A stretch of 7,667 nucleotides of DNA. Source: Desulfococcus sp041737845. Its GTDB lineage: Bacteria; Desulfobacterota; Desulfobacteria; Desulfobacterales; Desulfococcaceae. The DNA is taken from contig NZ_JBGSQX010000124.1 of NCBI RefSeq assembly GCF_041737845.1, positions 1 to 7,667 on the forward strand, read 5' to 3'. The translations under genes and the position numbers were made by a program. The notes under the pieces were generated by a model. The model searched no databases and was not told where the DNA came from. It saw only the letters and a program-made list of their open reading frames with translations. Positions 1-6,819 of this stretch are shown here, one piece after another. Each line of letters begins with the position of its first letter. Position 1 is the stretch's first letter.

Positions 1-63
1 CCCGTCGGGGACGACCGAATGGACGCTCATGCTCGCCGAAAACCACGACAACACCGTGGTCGG
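1..63. repeat. Terminal direct repeat, left copy (circularisation overlap)
   Basis: These 63 bases are identical to 7605-7667, and the match runs exactly to both ends of the window. The repeat lies inside the barrel-protein gene and keeps its frame (codons start at 2 here and at 7606 at the other end). An exact overlap of this kind is what a de Bruijn assembler leaves when a contig closes on itself. The non-redundant length would be 7604 bp. A tandem duplication or a false loop would look the same. Confidence 0.95.
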
Positions 64-589
64 CGCGGGGGCCGTGGGGTATCTCGGCGAAGCCGCGTGG
101 CGCATGGACGCCACCTGGACGGTTCCGCCTTCGGAAAGCCCCTCGGGCGGCTACCTTTCCGCGGTCGCCAACATGGACATTTCATGGACCTGGCGGGATA
201 AAAACTTTTACGGGTTCGTGGAACTCTACTACAATGGCCTGGGGGAGACGGACTACGCCGAGGTGGCGGAGGACCCGGATCTCCTGGCGGCCCTGGCCCG
301 GGGGGAGGTTTTTACCCTGGGACGCTTTTACCTCGCCCCCCAGGTCAGCGTGGAGCTGCACCCGCTTTTTACCGCGGCGGTGACATTCATCACCAACCTC
401 CCGGACCCTTCGGGCGTCATCCAGCCCCGGTGCGTGTGGAACATCACCCAGGACCTCGAGGCCATGGCCGGCGTGACGCTCTACTGGGGCGGCGCCGGCA
501 CCGAATACGGCGGGTTTGACATCCCCGGGACGGACGCCGAGGCCAAGCCTTCGGACAGCGCCTATGCCTGGCTGACCTGGTATTACTGA
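2..589 (+). CDS. Outer-membrane beta-barrel protein, C-terminal part (continues from the right end of the window)
   Basis: The frame is already open at base 2 and ends with TGA at 587-589. The product alternates hydrophobic and polar residues with many aromatics, as in amphipathic barrel strands (for example around NMDISWTWRDKNFYGFVELYY and the strand FTLGRFYLAPQVSVELHP). It ends in WLTWYY, an aromatic C-terminus of the kind recognised by the BAM barrel-assembly machinery. The missing front part lies at about 6913-7667: joining the ends gives one continuous frame, and the motif LGRQAVTWGNG with FNPMDIFNPF lies just upstream. That motif is typical of large barrels found next to RND/MMPL transporters in Desulfobacterota (from memory of the family). 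No transporter gene is in this window, so the substrate is unknown. The sigma-factor gene follows 52 bp downstream on the same strand. Confidence 0.85.
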   Translation, partial: PSGTTEWTLMLAENHDNTVVGAGAVGYLGEAAWRMDATWTVPPSESPSGGYLSAVANMDISWTWRDKNFYGFVELYYNGLGETDYAEVAEDPDLLAALARGEVFTLGRFYLAPQVSVELHPLFTAAVTFITNLPDPSGVIQPRCVWNITQDLEAMAGVTLYWGGAGTEYGGFDIPGTDAEAKPSDSAYAWLTWYY

Positions 590-624
590 GGCCGGGGGGC
601 GCATGGGCTTCGGGAATGGATCAT

Positions 625-631
625 GAAAGGA
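625..631 (+). promoter_or_regulatory. Ribosome binding site of the sigma-factor gene
   Basis: AAGGAGG lies 10 bases before the ATG at 642. It is a near-perfect Shine-Dalgarno sequence and supports that start over the other-frame ATG at 616. Confidence 0.8.
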
Positions 632-641
632 GGCAGGGGAT

Positions 642-1241
642 ATGGCAGAGATCCGGGAAGATCTTCCGGACCGACCTGAGGACTGGGTCGATCAATACGG
701 GGACGCGCTCTACCGGTTTGCCCTGGCCCGCGTCAAGGACCCTTCGACCGCCGAGGAGCTGGTGCAGGAGGCCCTTGTCTCGGCCATCGGGTCTCGCGCA
801 TCCTACCAGGGGCGGTCGTCGAGAAAGACCTGGCTTACGGCCATCCTGAAATACAAAATCGTCGACCACTACCGGAAAAGCCGGCGTGAACAGCCATACG
901 AGGATCTCGACCGGGTTGACGTTCATGAGGCGTCCGGGGACGACCTGTTCAACGAGCGGGGGGGGTGGTCGCTCCAGCCGGCCAAATGGTCGGCGGACCC
1001 TGGCAAAATCCAGGAGCAGCGGGAGTTTCTGGATATCTTCTACCGGTGCCTGGGAGCGCTTCCCGAACGGCTGGCCAGGGTTTTCATGCTCCGCGAGATC
1101 GACGGTGCCGATACCGAGGAGATCTGTCAGGAGCTTGAGGTCACCGCGACCAATTCGTGGACCATGCTCTACCGCGCCCGCATGGGGCTGAGGCGATGCC
1201 TGGAAAACGGATGGCCGGGCGCCCGCATGGAAAGGGGATGA
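642..1241 (+). CDS. ECF-type sigma-70 family RNA polymerase sigma factor
   Basis: This 199-residue protein has the two-domain layout of ECF sigma factors. Region 2 covers about residues 15-82: DALYRFALARVKDPSTAEELVQEAL, then an SSRKTWLTAILKYKIVDHYRK segment that matches the -10-binding and melting helices. Region 4 covers about 125-185: LPERLARVFMLREIDGADTEEIC, then a helix-turn-helix ending in LYRARMGLRRCL. The linker contains the GGWSLQPAKWSADP segment typical of one sub-group of these factors. The next gene starts one base after the stop and encodes a zinc-finger anti-sigma-like protein, the usual partner. By family knowledge it would direct transcription of a small regulon in response to an envelope or redox cue. 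Targets cannot be read here, but the barrel gene upstream and the selenoprotein gene downstream are natural candidates. No ECF-type promoter pair was confidently found. Confidence 0.93.
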   Translation: MAEIREDLPDRPEDWVDQYGDALYRFALARVKDPSTAEELVQEALVSAIGSRASYQGRSSRKTWLTAILKYKIVDHYRKSRREQPYEDLDRVDVHEASGDDLFNERGGWSLQPAKWSADPGKIQEQREFLDIFYRCLGALPERLARVFMLREIDGADTEEICQELEVTATNSWTMLYRARMGLRRCLENGWPGARMERG

Positions 1242-1242
1242 G

Positions 1243-1545
1243 ATGATGGAAAAATTGCGATGGATGCCGAGCTGCCGACACGTGAGCCGCATGGCCTCCG
1301 AAGCCATGGACGTCCGGCTCCCTTTTTCGACCCGCATGGCCATGTGGGCGCACCTCATGATGTGCCGCTATTGCCGCCGCTTCAGACGCCAGATCCACCT
1401 TCTCCGGCGATTGAGCGGCATCGGCCCGGAAGAGCCCCCCGGAGCCCTGGACATCGATGACGCCGCCCTCTCGCCCGAGGCCCGGGAGCGCCTGAAAAAA
1501 GCTGTTGCGGCGAGGTGCGGAAAAGGTGCCGCTCCGGAGGAATGA
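1243..1545 (+). CDS. Zinc-finger (zf-HC2/ZAS-like) anti-sigma factor
   Basis: This 100-residue protein carries C11, then H37-x3-C41-x2-C44 (AHLMMCRYCRRF). This is the zinc-binding pattern of ZAS/zf-HC2 anti-sigma factors, which hold a partner ECF sigma factor inactive. The start at 1243 follows the sigma-factor stop (1239-1241) by one base, with the purine-rich AAAGGGG just before it, so the two are almost certainly translationally coupled. There is no transmembrane segment. The protein is short and looks soluble, so it would sense a cytoplasmic cue, possibly redox through the zinc ligands. The C-terminal 50 residues are charged and probably flexible. The family assignment is sound from the motif and context. 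The regulatory role is inferred from similar pairs. Confidence 0.85.
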   Translation: MMEKLRWMPSCRHVSRMASEAMDVRLPFSTRMAMWAHLMMCRYCRRFRRQIHLLRRLSGIGPEEPPGALDIDDAALSPEARERLKKAVAARCGKGAAPEE

Positions 1546-1625
1546 GCGCTTGAAGGCATCTCCGTCCCCATTCGTATCCGGGCGGGCGCATTTTTCTGAA
1601 AGGATTCTTTTCGCCGTGCGACCAA

Positions 1626-1642
1626 GGTTCAGATCCTGAACC
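1626..1642. promoter_or_regulatory. Perfect inverted repeat before the selenoprotein gene
   Basis: GGTTCAG-ATC-CTGAACC has 7-bp arms and a 3-base centre, and ends 7 bases before the Shine-Dalgarno site of the DUF3179 gene. It could be an operator half-site pair or an mRNA hairpin affecting translation. No protein can be assigned to it. Confidence 0.4.
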
Positions 1643-1649
1643 CACAAAC

Positions 1650-1656
1650 AAGGAGG
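1650..1656 (+). promoter_or_regulatory. Ribosome binding site of the DUF3179 selenoprotein gene
   Basis: AAGGAGG lies 5 bases before the ATG at 1662. It fixes the start of the long read-through frame. No comparable site precedes the GTG at 2046, so the downstream half is unlikely to be a gene of its own. Confidence 0.8.
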
Positions 1657-1661
1657 TCGTC

Positions 1662-2297
1662 ATGCGAAAAATACATCTCTCTTTCCTGATGGTCCTGTCG
1701 ATTCTCACGGGCGGGATTTTTCCCGCCCACGGGGCCTATGTCGAGACCCGAGGCAAGAACACCTATATCGTCGATCAGCATGGGGAGCGGTGGGACGTGA
1801 CCCAGGCCAAGTCCATCGGGTTTATCCCCGGCCAATTTCAATACGGCATCGGCCGGCATGCCTTTACGCCCCTGGACGACGGGGCGTTTGTCGAAAACCC
1901 CGATTATATCCACCGGTCCCTCCGGGTCATCGGGGTGGCGGACGGCAAAGCGGCTCATGCCTATTCCGTGCCGAAACTGCAGCACCATGAAATCGCCAAC
2001 ACCGTCATCGGCGACACCCCCATCGCGGTGGGGTACTGACCGCTGGTGAACCTGGCGGCTGTGTACAGCCGCGAGATTGACGGGCAGGTCCTGACCATCG
2101 CCCCGTCGGGTTGGACCTACAACAATACCTTCGTTCTCTATGACCATGAAACCGGAACCCTCTGGTACCCGGAGGGGGACGACCTCCTGGGCATTCAGGG
2201 GATCCATTTTCAGCGGCGGCTTCCCCGGGTTCCCTCCCGGGACACCGAGTGGTGGAAATGGGAAAAGGATTTTCCCGATTCCAGAATCATGAAATGA
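1662..2297 (+). CDS. Exported DUF3179 protein with in-frame TGA, probable selenocysteine at residue 126
   Basis: Read through the TGA at 2037-2039, the frame encodes 211 residues with a signal peptide (about residues 1-24, hydrophobic core FLMVLSILTGGIF, then PAHGA), so it acts outside the cytoplasm. The two halves form one DUF3179 domain: the HHE motif near 108-110, IGDTPIAVGY, the TGA, PLV, the REIDGQVL segment, SGWTYNNTFVLYD, GTLWYP, and a WWKW stretch near the end. In the family the residue after the tyrosine is cysteine (YCPLC). Here TGA replaces the first cysteine and valine (V129) replaces the second. A hairpin at 2055-2072 fits bacterial SECIS rules. I recall databases naming this family as including selenoproteins, but cannot check that. 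The function is unknown; a redox or metal site at U126 is inferred. A nonsense mutation is the alternative, but the conserved frame after it and the hairpin argue against that. Confidence 0.88.
2037..2039 (+). promoter_or_regulatory. TGA codon read as selenocysteine (recoding site)
   Basis: TGA sits between the tyrosine and proline codons of the Y-C-P-L motif, exactly where DUF3179 proteins carry cysteine. The frame before and after (1662-2036 and 2040-2294) is the same and has no other stop. Confidence 0.82.
2055..2072 (+). promoter_or_regulatory. Bacterial SECIS-like hairpin
   Basis: GCGGCTG (2055-2061) pairs perfectly with CAGCCGC (2066-2072) around the loop TGTA. The loop begins 22 bases after the TGA. 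Published bacterial SECIS rules ask for an apical loop roughly 16-37 bases after the UGA, a stem of at least 4 bp, a short loop, and a G among the first two loop bases. All are met, and the loop also has the GU used for SelB contact in the E. coli element. The stem is inside the coding frame, as expected. Confidence 0.72.
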
Positions 2298-2317
2298 GGT
2301 TGAAGGGACCTTTGTTT

Positions 2318-2363
2318 GCCGCCTGCGTCACCCGGCCCGGATGGGCAGGGTGATGCAGGCGGC
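2318..2363. terminator. Long hairpin 20 bp after the selenoprotein stop; possible terminator
   Basis: The 16-base arms GCCGCCTGCGTCACCC (2318-2333) and GGGTGATGCAGGCGGC (2348-2363) pair fully, with one G-U wobble. The loop can add four more pairs (GCCC 2335-2338 with GGGC 2343-2346). It lies between convergent transcription units, where a terminator is expected, but neither strand has a T-run after the stem. A repeat palindrome or an RNA-stabilising 3' hairpin is equally possible. Confidence 0.5.
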
Positions 2364-2371
2364 CCATAGTG

Positions 2372-2443
2372 TCAAAGTCGCCCATTGAGGCTCGGATCGA
2401 AATCCTTGGGAACGATCATCTGTGGTATACCTTGCACGGTCAT
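2372..2443 (-). pseudogene. Short remnant resembling the C-terminus of a YiiX-like hydrolase
   Basis: The minus-strand frame from ATG (2443-2441) to TGA (2374-2372) encodes 23 residues that include QMIVPKDFDPS. The intact YiiX-like protein in this window has SQIVPRDFDLSPNFEIV near its C-terminus. At the DNA level, 2384-2416 and 5297-5329 match at 26 of 33 positions by hand count. The similarity stops shortly before the long hairpin. This looks like a decayed second copy of which only the tail is left. The match is short and could be chance. Confidence 0.35.
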
Positions 2444-2462
2444 CAGTTGCGATTTTTCTTAA

Positions 2463-2497
2463 CCCCTTCTCCCGCCGGGAGAGGGTTGGGGTGAGGG
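2463..2497. repeat. REP-like interspersed palindrome
   Basis: The stem CCTTCTCCC (2465-2473) pairs with GGGAGAGGG (2477-2485) around GCC, followed by TTGGGGTGAGGG. Its minus-strand translation, LTPTLSRREKG, is the well-known spurious peptide produced by this class of repeat in many proteobacterial genomes. It is therefore a dispersed non-coding repeat, not part of a gene. Confidence 0.75.
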
Positions 2498-2541
2498 TAA
2501 AAAAACGAAGATTGTGACCACTCAAAGTATACGGGAATTGG

Positions 2542-2581
2542 GGGGCAGGCACGGGGAAGGGCAGGCACGGGGGCCTGCCCC
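2542..2581. repeat. G-rich tandem repeat with hairpin
   Basis: GGGCAGGCACGGGG occurs twice at a 16-base step (2543-2556 and 2559-2572). It is followed by GCCTGCCC (2573-2580), which pairs with GGGCAGGC of either copy. With the second copy the loop is ACGGGG. This matches a dispersed repeat style (GTAGGGGC...GCCTGCCC) seen in many bacterial intergenic regions. Confidence 0.65.
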
Positions 2582-2609
2582 TACAAGGGATTTGCAAAAC
2601 CACCGACCG

Positions 2610-2672
2610 TCAAATCTCGCCGATATTGGGAAAATCCTCTAAATCACGTTGTTCGTAGTAGGTTTCGCTCAT
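2610..2672 (-). pseudogene. Truncated start of a peroxidase-like (AhpD/CMD) gene
   Basis: On the minus strand an ATG (2672-2670) with AAGGGAG seven bases upstream opens 20 codons and stops at TGA (2612-2610). The peptide begins MSETYYEQRDL and ends FPNIGEI. This resembles the first residues of the arsenosugar-biosynthesis-associated peroxidase-like proteins (TYY..DL..FG.IG pattern, from memory), which are normally over 100 residues. It lies directly downstream of the mercuric-reductase-like gene on the same strand, the neighbour expected in such clusters. The rest of the gene is missing and repeats follow. A real 20-residue peptide is the alternative. Confidence 0.45.
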
Positions 2673-2758
2673 GTCGTGCTCCCTTATCTTGATGATGAAT
2701 GCATGGATAAACCATTCTTGTAAAGCCAATTCTCAACCCCCATGGCGGGTGCTCGATA

Positions 2759-4291
<1,533 letters not shown>

Positions 4292-4309
4292 GTTTATTCT
4301 CCCTTGATT

Positions 4310-4541
4310 AGATTCCATGGGTGGATGACGCAGTGGTGCCACCGCGACGCTGATCTCCGGCGGCGATGATTTGATGGACGACAGCGTCCATGCCATGCTG
4401 GTTGCCGGCCTAATAGACAAACACCCCCAGACCGGCGGCCGCGTGCGGCCGGGCGATCCGGGCTTCGATGTCGGAGCGCGATCCAGTCACAATGGCGCTC
4501 TGTCCGGCCAATGGTTTTCGATTGTGTGCATCATCCGACAT
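4310..4541 (-). pseudogene. Decayed short-chain dehydrogenase (SDR), N-terminal remnant
   Basis: From ATG 4541-4539 the minus strand reads MSDDAHNRKPLAGQSAIVTG, then SRSDIEARIARPHAAAGLGVFVY, a TAG at 4412-4410, and then AGNQHGMDAVVHQIIAAG. This follows the start of glucose-1-dehydrogenase-type SDRs: the first beta strand, the TGxxxGIG cofactor motif, the first helix, the VVVNYAGN strand end and the next helix. The motif is damaged (SRSDIE in place of SxSGIG), a stop interrupts it at codon 44, and after the second helix the similarity seems to move to another frame (EISVAVA). A TAA at 4310-4308 ends the original frame, and about 180 residues of the fold are absent. The flavoprotein gene starts just downstream at 4291. 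I am confident that it is an SDR relic, less so of the subfamily. Confidence 0.65.
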
Positions 4542-4706
4542 GGATAACCCCGAACAGGACCGCCTTACTGAGCCATTTTCTTCTTTCTTCCTGTTTCATC
4601 TTTTCTGAATTCGTCGCGGAAAACCGGCATGACTGACATGATAAATCGCTAAAATTCATCGGGTCGCTTTATCGCCGCATCATCGACGGCGTCATGACCG
4701 TTGCGC

Positions 4707-5102
4707 TCAGAGGCCGTTTTGAACCCAGTAAATGATGCTGGCGACGAGAAAGTAGCCTGCGGCGAGTTCAATTATCAAATATATCCCGAAATATCGAAGG
4801 CTTCGGGTCCATGGCGTCGGGATGATCTGGCCCACGGCTACGAATCCCAGGCAGCCCAGGGAGTAGAAGGTGTAAAAGTAGCCTTTTGCCACCAGACCGG
4901 TGAGAAAAAACATGCTGATGTTCATGACCACCAATAGATTGTTCAACCTGCTGAGGTTATTCCAAAATAAAAGATGGTCAGCGTCGAATAGGGATTCAAG
5001 CGAGCGATGCCCCGGGCCGGGGATGACGCGTGTCTCATTTCGATCAGGATTGCACCTGGATGTCGTTTCTGTTTCAGATTTCATTATCCGTATGACCTTC
5101 AT
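4707..5102 (-). CDS. Small membrane protein of unknown function, three predicted helices
   Basis: This 131-residue protein starts at ATG 5102-5100 with CGGAG six bases upstream. The first 50 residues are polar and charged and probably cytoplasmic. Three hydrophobic stretches follow: about 54-72 (NNLLVVMNISMFFLTGLVA), 75-95 (YFYTFYSLGCLGFVAVG), and 104-126 (YFGIYLIIELAAGYFLVASII). No known motif was recognised. It lies between the YiiX-like hydrolase gene (110 bp upstream) and the SDR relic on the same strand. The base composition is somewhat more AT-rich than that of its neighbours. The long hydrophobic pattern, which is hard to produce by chance in an antisense frame, supports a real gene. 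Confidence 0.7.
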   Translation of the reverse strand: MKVIRIMKSETETTSRCNPDRNETRVIPGPGHRSLESLFDADHLLFWNNLSRLNNLLVVMNISMFFLTGLVAKGYFYTFYSLGCLGFVAVGQIIPTPWTRSLRYFGIYLIIELAAGYFLVASIIYWVQNGL

Positions 5103-5212
5103 GGAATTCTCCGATCATTGTTTGAAACAGCCGTCGTCCAACCGGACGTCTCGATGGGTGGCGCAATGCGGTCTTTTCGTGAAATCGACATGAGTCCTCG
5201 CCGGGTGAGATT

Positions 5213-6052
5213 TTATTCCATGACCGCACGGGCTGCCCAAATGGATTTGTAGTCGAACTCGCCCATGCCGATGATATTGTACTTCACGATCTCGAAATTG
5301 GGACTCAGGTCGAAGTCCCGGGGAACGATCTGCGAATAATGGCGCATGATCAACTGCGAGCCGTAAGGGTTGGTTGCACTGTTGTTGTGGAGATTTTCCG
5401 CCTGAATAAGGGCGGGAACAATCGGATACCCCACCTTCTGAAAGGCCTGGGCGATCATGCCCGAGCAGATGACCTCGTATTCCGAACAGCCCCCCAGGCA
5501 GGCCTTGATGGTTCTTTGTTTGAAAGGATTCAGGGAGGGCGGCAGAAGCAGCACCGCCAGATCCAGAATGTTATGATGATCATAGTGCCTTCCGATGCGG
5601 CGGATGACTTCCGCTTCCACCATCTCCAGATCCTGGGTGGAAATCCCGAAAGGCCGGCAGATCCGGATATTGTAATCCCCGTACTTGCTCAAGGGAACGG
5701 CGATGACGCCCTTTCCGGTATCGGCTTCCACCAGCATGTGGCGCCGGTCGCGGTCGCCCGCATCATCCAGGGCCCTCCGCACATCTTCCATTCCGGATCC
5801 ATCGAGGGCATCCCCCACATAGAAGGCGGAATGGCTCCAGGAGCTTTGCGTCAACACCTTGATGAACCGGCTCAGTTCCGAGCGGCCTTCAACCAGCACG
5901 ACATCCCCCTTGCGGATGACGCGATAAAGGTTGTCCATGTTGTTGATGATCCGCTTCTCATAAGACGGGGAGGGGGCTTCAAGCCGCTTGAGAAGCGAGC
6001 GGCTTAAAAAGGTCAACCACTTTACCGATCTGTTTCTGCGTAAAAGAGGCAT
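5213..6052 (-). CDS. YiiX/YebB-like permuted NlpC/P60 cysteine hydrolase
   Basis: Starting at MPLLRRNRSVKW (ATG 6052-6050, preceded by AGGAG at 5-base spacing) it has 279 residues. The frame extends upstream to 6133, but without a ribosome site. The order of catalytic elements is the circularly permuted one of the YiiX/YaeF group: RKGDVVLVEGRS (47-58), then QSSWSHSAFYVG with the histidine H74, then MLVEA with E109, and finally VICSGMIAQAFQ with the nucleophile C196. These papain-fold enzymes cleave or transfer amide or ester bonds on peptidoglycan- or lipid-related substrates. The actual substrate is not known. There is no clear signal peptide, only a basic N-terminus with weak hydrophobicity (WLTFL), so location is uncertain. 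All three catalytic residues are present. It lies downstream of the small exported-protein gene on the same strand, with a gap of 112 bp. Confidence 0.85.
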   Translation of the reverse strand: MPLLRRNRSVKWLTFLSRSLLKRLEAPSPSYEKRIINNMDNLYRVIRKGDVVLVEGRSELSRFIKVLTQSSWSHSAFYVGDALDGSGMEDVRRALDDAGDRDRRHMLVEADTGKGVIAVPLSKYGDYNIRICRPFGISTQDLEMVEAEVIRRIGRHYDHHNILDLAVLLLPPSLNPFKQRTIKACLGGCSEYEVICSGMIAQAFQKVGYPIVPALIQAENLHNNSATNPYGSQLIMRHYSQIVPRDFDLSPNFEIVKYNIIGMGEFDYKSIWAARAVME

Positions 6053-6122
6053 GATCGCTCCTGATCCATGAGGGATAGGCATTCCCCTGACCCGGGTTGA
6101 ACGGCGGCGCTGATCCACCTGC

Positions 6123-6139
6123 CCCCGGGTCAACCGGGG
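6123..6139. terminator. Short GC-rich hairpin after the exported-protein gene
   Basis: CCCCGG (6123-6128) and CCGGGG (6134-6139) pair around GTCAA, 25 bases after the minus-strand stop at 6165. There is no T-run, so a terminator role is only suggested by position. Confidence 0.25.
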
Positions 6140-6164
6140 AGCAGGCGTTTTGCGGGCGGATTGT

Positions 6165-6584
6165 CTATAGAGGCGCCTTCAGGGCACCGACCATATGTTT
6201 CATGTCCTTCGGGTCATGATTGGGATGCAGCACCACCATGATCATCGACCACCTGCCGAAAGGCTCCCCGTTCAAGGGCGCACTGTAACTGCCGTTACCC
6301 GATTTGTCCGTCCGGAACATATACGGTGCCGTGCCGGCGCCCGTTTCACTCTTTTTGGGGGTCATATTGACGAACCACACGGTGTATACGGCCTCGGGTT
6401 TGAGCCCCTGGGCCTGGAGGCTGATGCGGCTCTTGTCTATCATTGCGGTTCCTTTGGCGTCGGGATGTTCGGGTGTTGATTCGAGAACAATCGTTCGGCC
6501 GCTGCCGGCTGCCCAGCCTGAAGAGATGAAAAGGATGCCTATCATGCCGATAAGGATCATCTGAACGACGCGGTGTGTTTTCAT
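6165..6584 (-). CDS. Small exported protein of unknown function
   Basis: Starting at MKTHRVVQMILIGM (ATG 6584-6582, with AGGAG seven bases upstream) it has 139 residues. An upstream in-frame extension to 6665 has no ribosome site. A signal peptide is clear: a basic start, a hydrophobic core of about residues 8-21, then SGWAA with cleavage near residue 26. The mature part looks like a beta-sandwich domain: LQAQGLKPEAVYTVWFVNM, GTAPYMFRTDKSGNGSYSAP, then FGRWSMIMVVLHP and a histidine- and methionine-rich tail (PNHDPKDMKHMVGAL). The GLKPxxxYTVWFVN pattern recalls small periplasmic proteins of Desulfobacterota, but I cannot name a family. The His/Met residues could bind metal (inference). It is the first intact gene of the minus-strand block. 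Confidence 0.8.
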   Translation of the reverse strand: MKTHRVVQMILIGMIGILFISSGWAAGSGRTIVLESTPEHPDAKGTAMIDKSRISLQAQGLKPEAVYTVWFVNMTPKKSETGAGTAPYMFRTDKSGNGSYSAPLNGEPFGRWSMIMVVLHPNHDPKDMKHMVGALKAPL

Positions 6585-6624
6585 GGCGATCTCCTGTGTT
6601 ATGCGAATGAGGTTTCTTCTGTTT

Positions 6625-6639
6625 GACCCGCGACGGGTC
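6625..6639. promoter_or_regulatory. Inverted repeat upstream of the exported-protein gene
   Basis: GACCCG-CGA-CGGGTC is a perfect 6-bp inverted repeat, 41 bases upstream of the ATG at 6584 on the minus strand. It could be an operator or a leader hairpin. No clear -35/-10 pair was found around it. Confidence 0.3.
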
Positions 6640-6819
6640 ATCTTCGATATTTTGGAAAGCGGCATTCACTTCCTGAGGGCTTCGCTCTCCATCTGACCTC
6701 TTCGTCGGTTCAATTCACGAATCCTTGCGGGGAATTTCACAGGGATGGATTTGCGCACGATTGGACGCGCTGAACGGCATGCTTCGAGGGATTTGGAAAA
6801 AGGGAGTTTTCGCGGAGGC

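Larger units (their letters stand above)
2298..2758. other. Intergenic repeat and gene-remnant region between convergent gene blocks
   Basis: No intact gene is visible. In order it holds a long hairpin (2318-2363), a YiiX-like C-terminal remnant on the minus strand (2372-2443), a REP-like palindrome (about 2463-2497), a G-rich tandem repeat with hairpin (2542-2581), and the first 20 codons of a peroxidase-like gene on the minus strand (2610-2672). The rest, 2673-2758, shows nothing recognisable apart from a minus-strand Shine-Dalgarno-like AAGGGAG before 2672. Confidence 0.7.

Noticed and set aside
621..1358. A 245-codon minus-strand frame
   Set aside because: Antisense of the sigma and anti-sigma genes; GC-rich shadow with no motif.
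1629..2207. A 192-codon minus-strand frame
   Set aside because: Antisense of the DUF3179 gene. The plus strand has the signal peptide, ribosome site and family motifs.
2046..2297. A separate gene starting at GTG 2046
   Set aside because: There is no ribosome site, it is in the same frame as 1662-2036, and it completes the same DUF3179 domain. It is the part after the selenocysteine codon.
2543..2572. Start of a CRISPR array
   Set aside because: Only two 14-base copies two bases apart, no spacers, no cas genes.
2328..2603. A 91-codon minus-strand ORF containing LTPTLSRREKG
   Set aside because: The peptide is a known artefact of translating a dispersed repeat, and the ORF crosses several non-coding repeats.
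4410..4412. TAG in the SDR remnant as a pyrrolysine codon
   Set aside because: The surrounding gene is damaged at other points and lacks most of the fold, so a nonsense mutation is simpler.
5339..6007. A 222-codon plus-strand frame
   Set aside because: Antisense of the YiiX-like hydrolase, whose catalytic motifs are on the minus strand.
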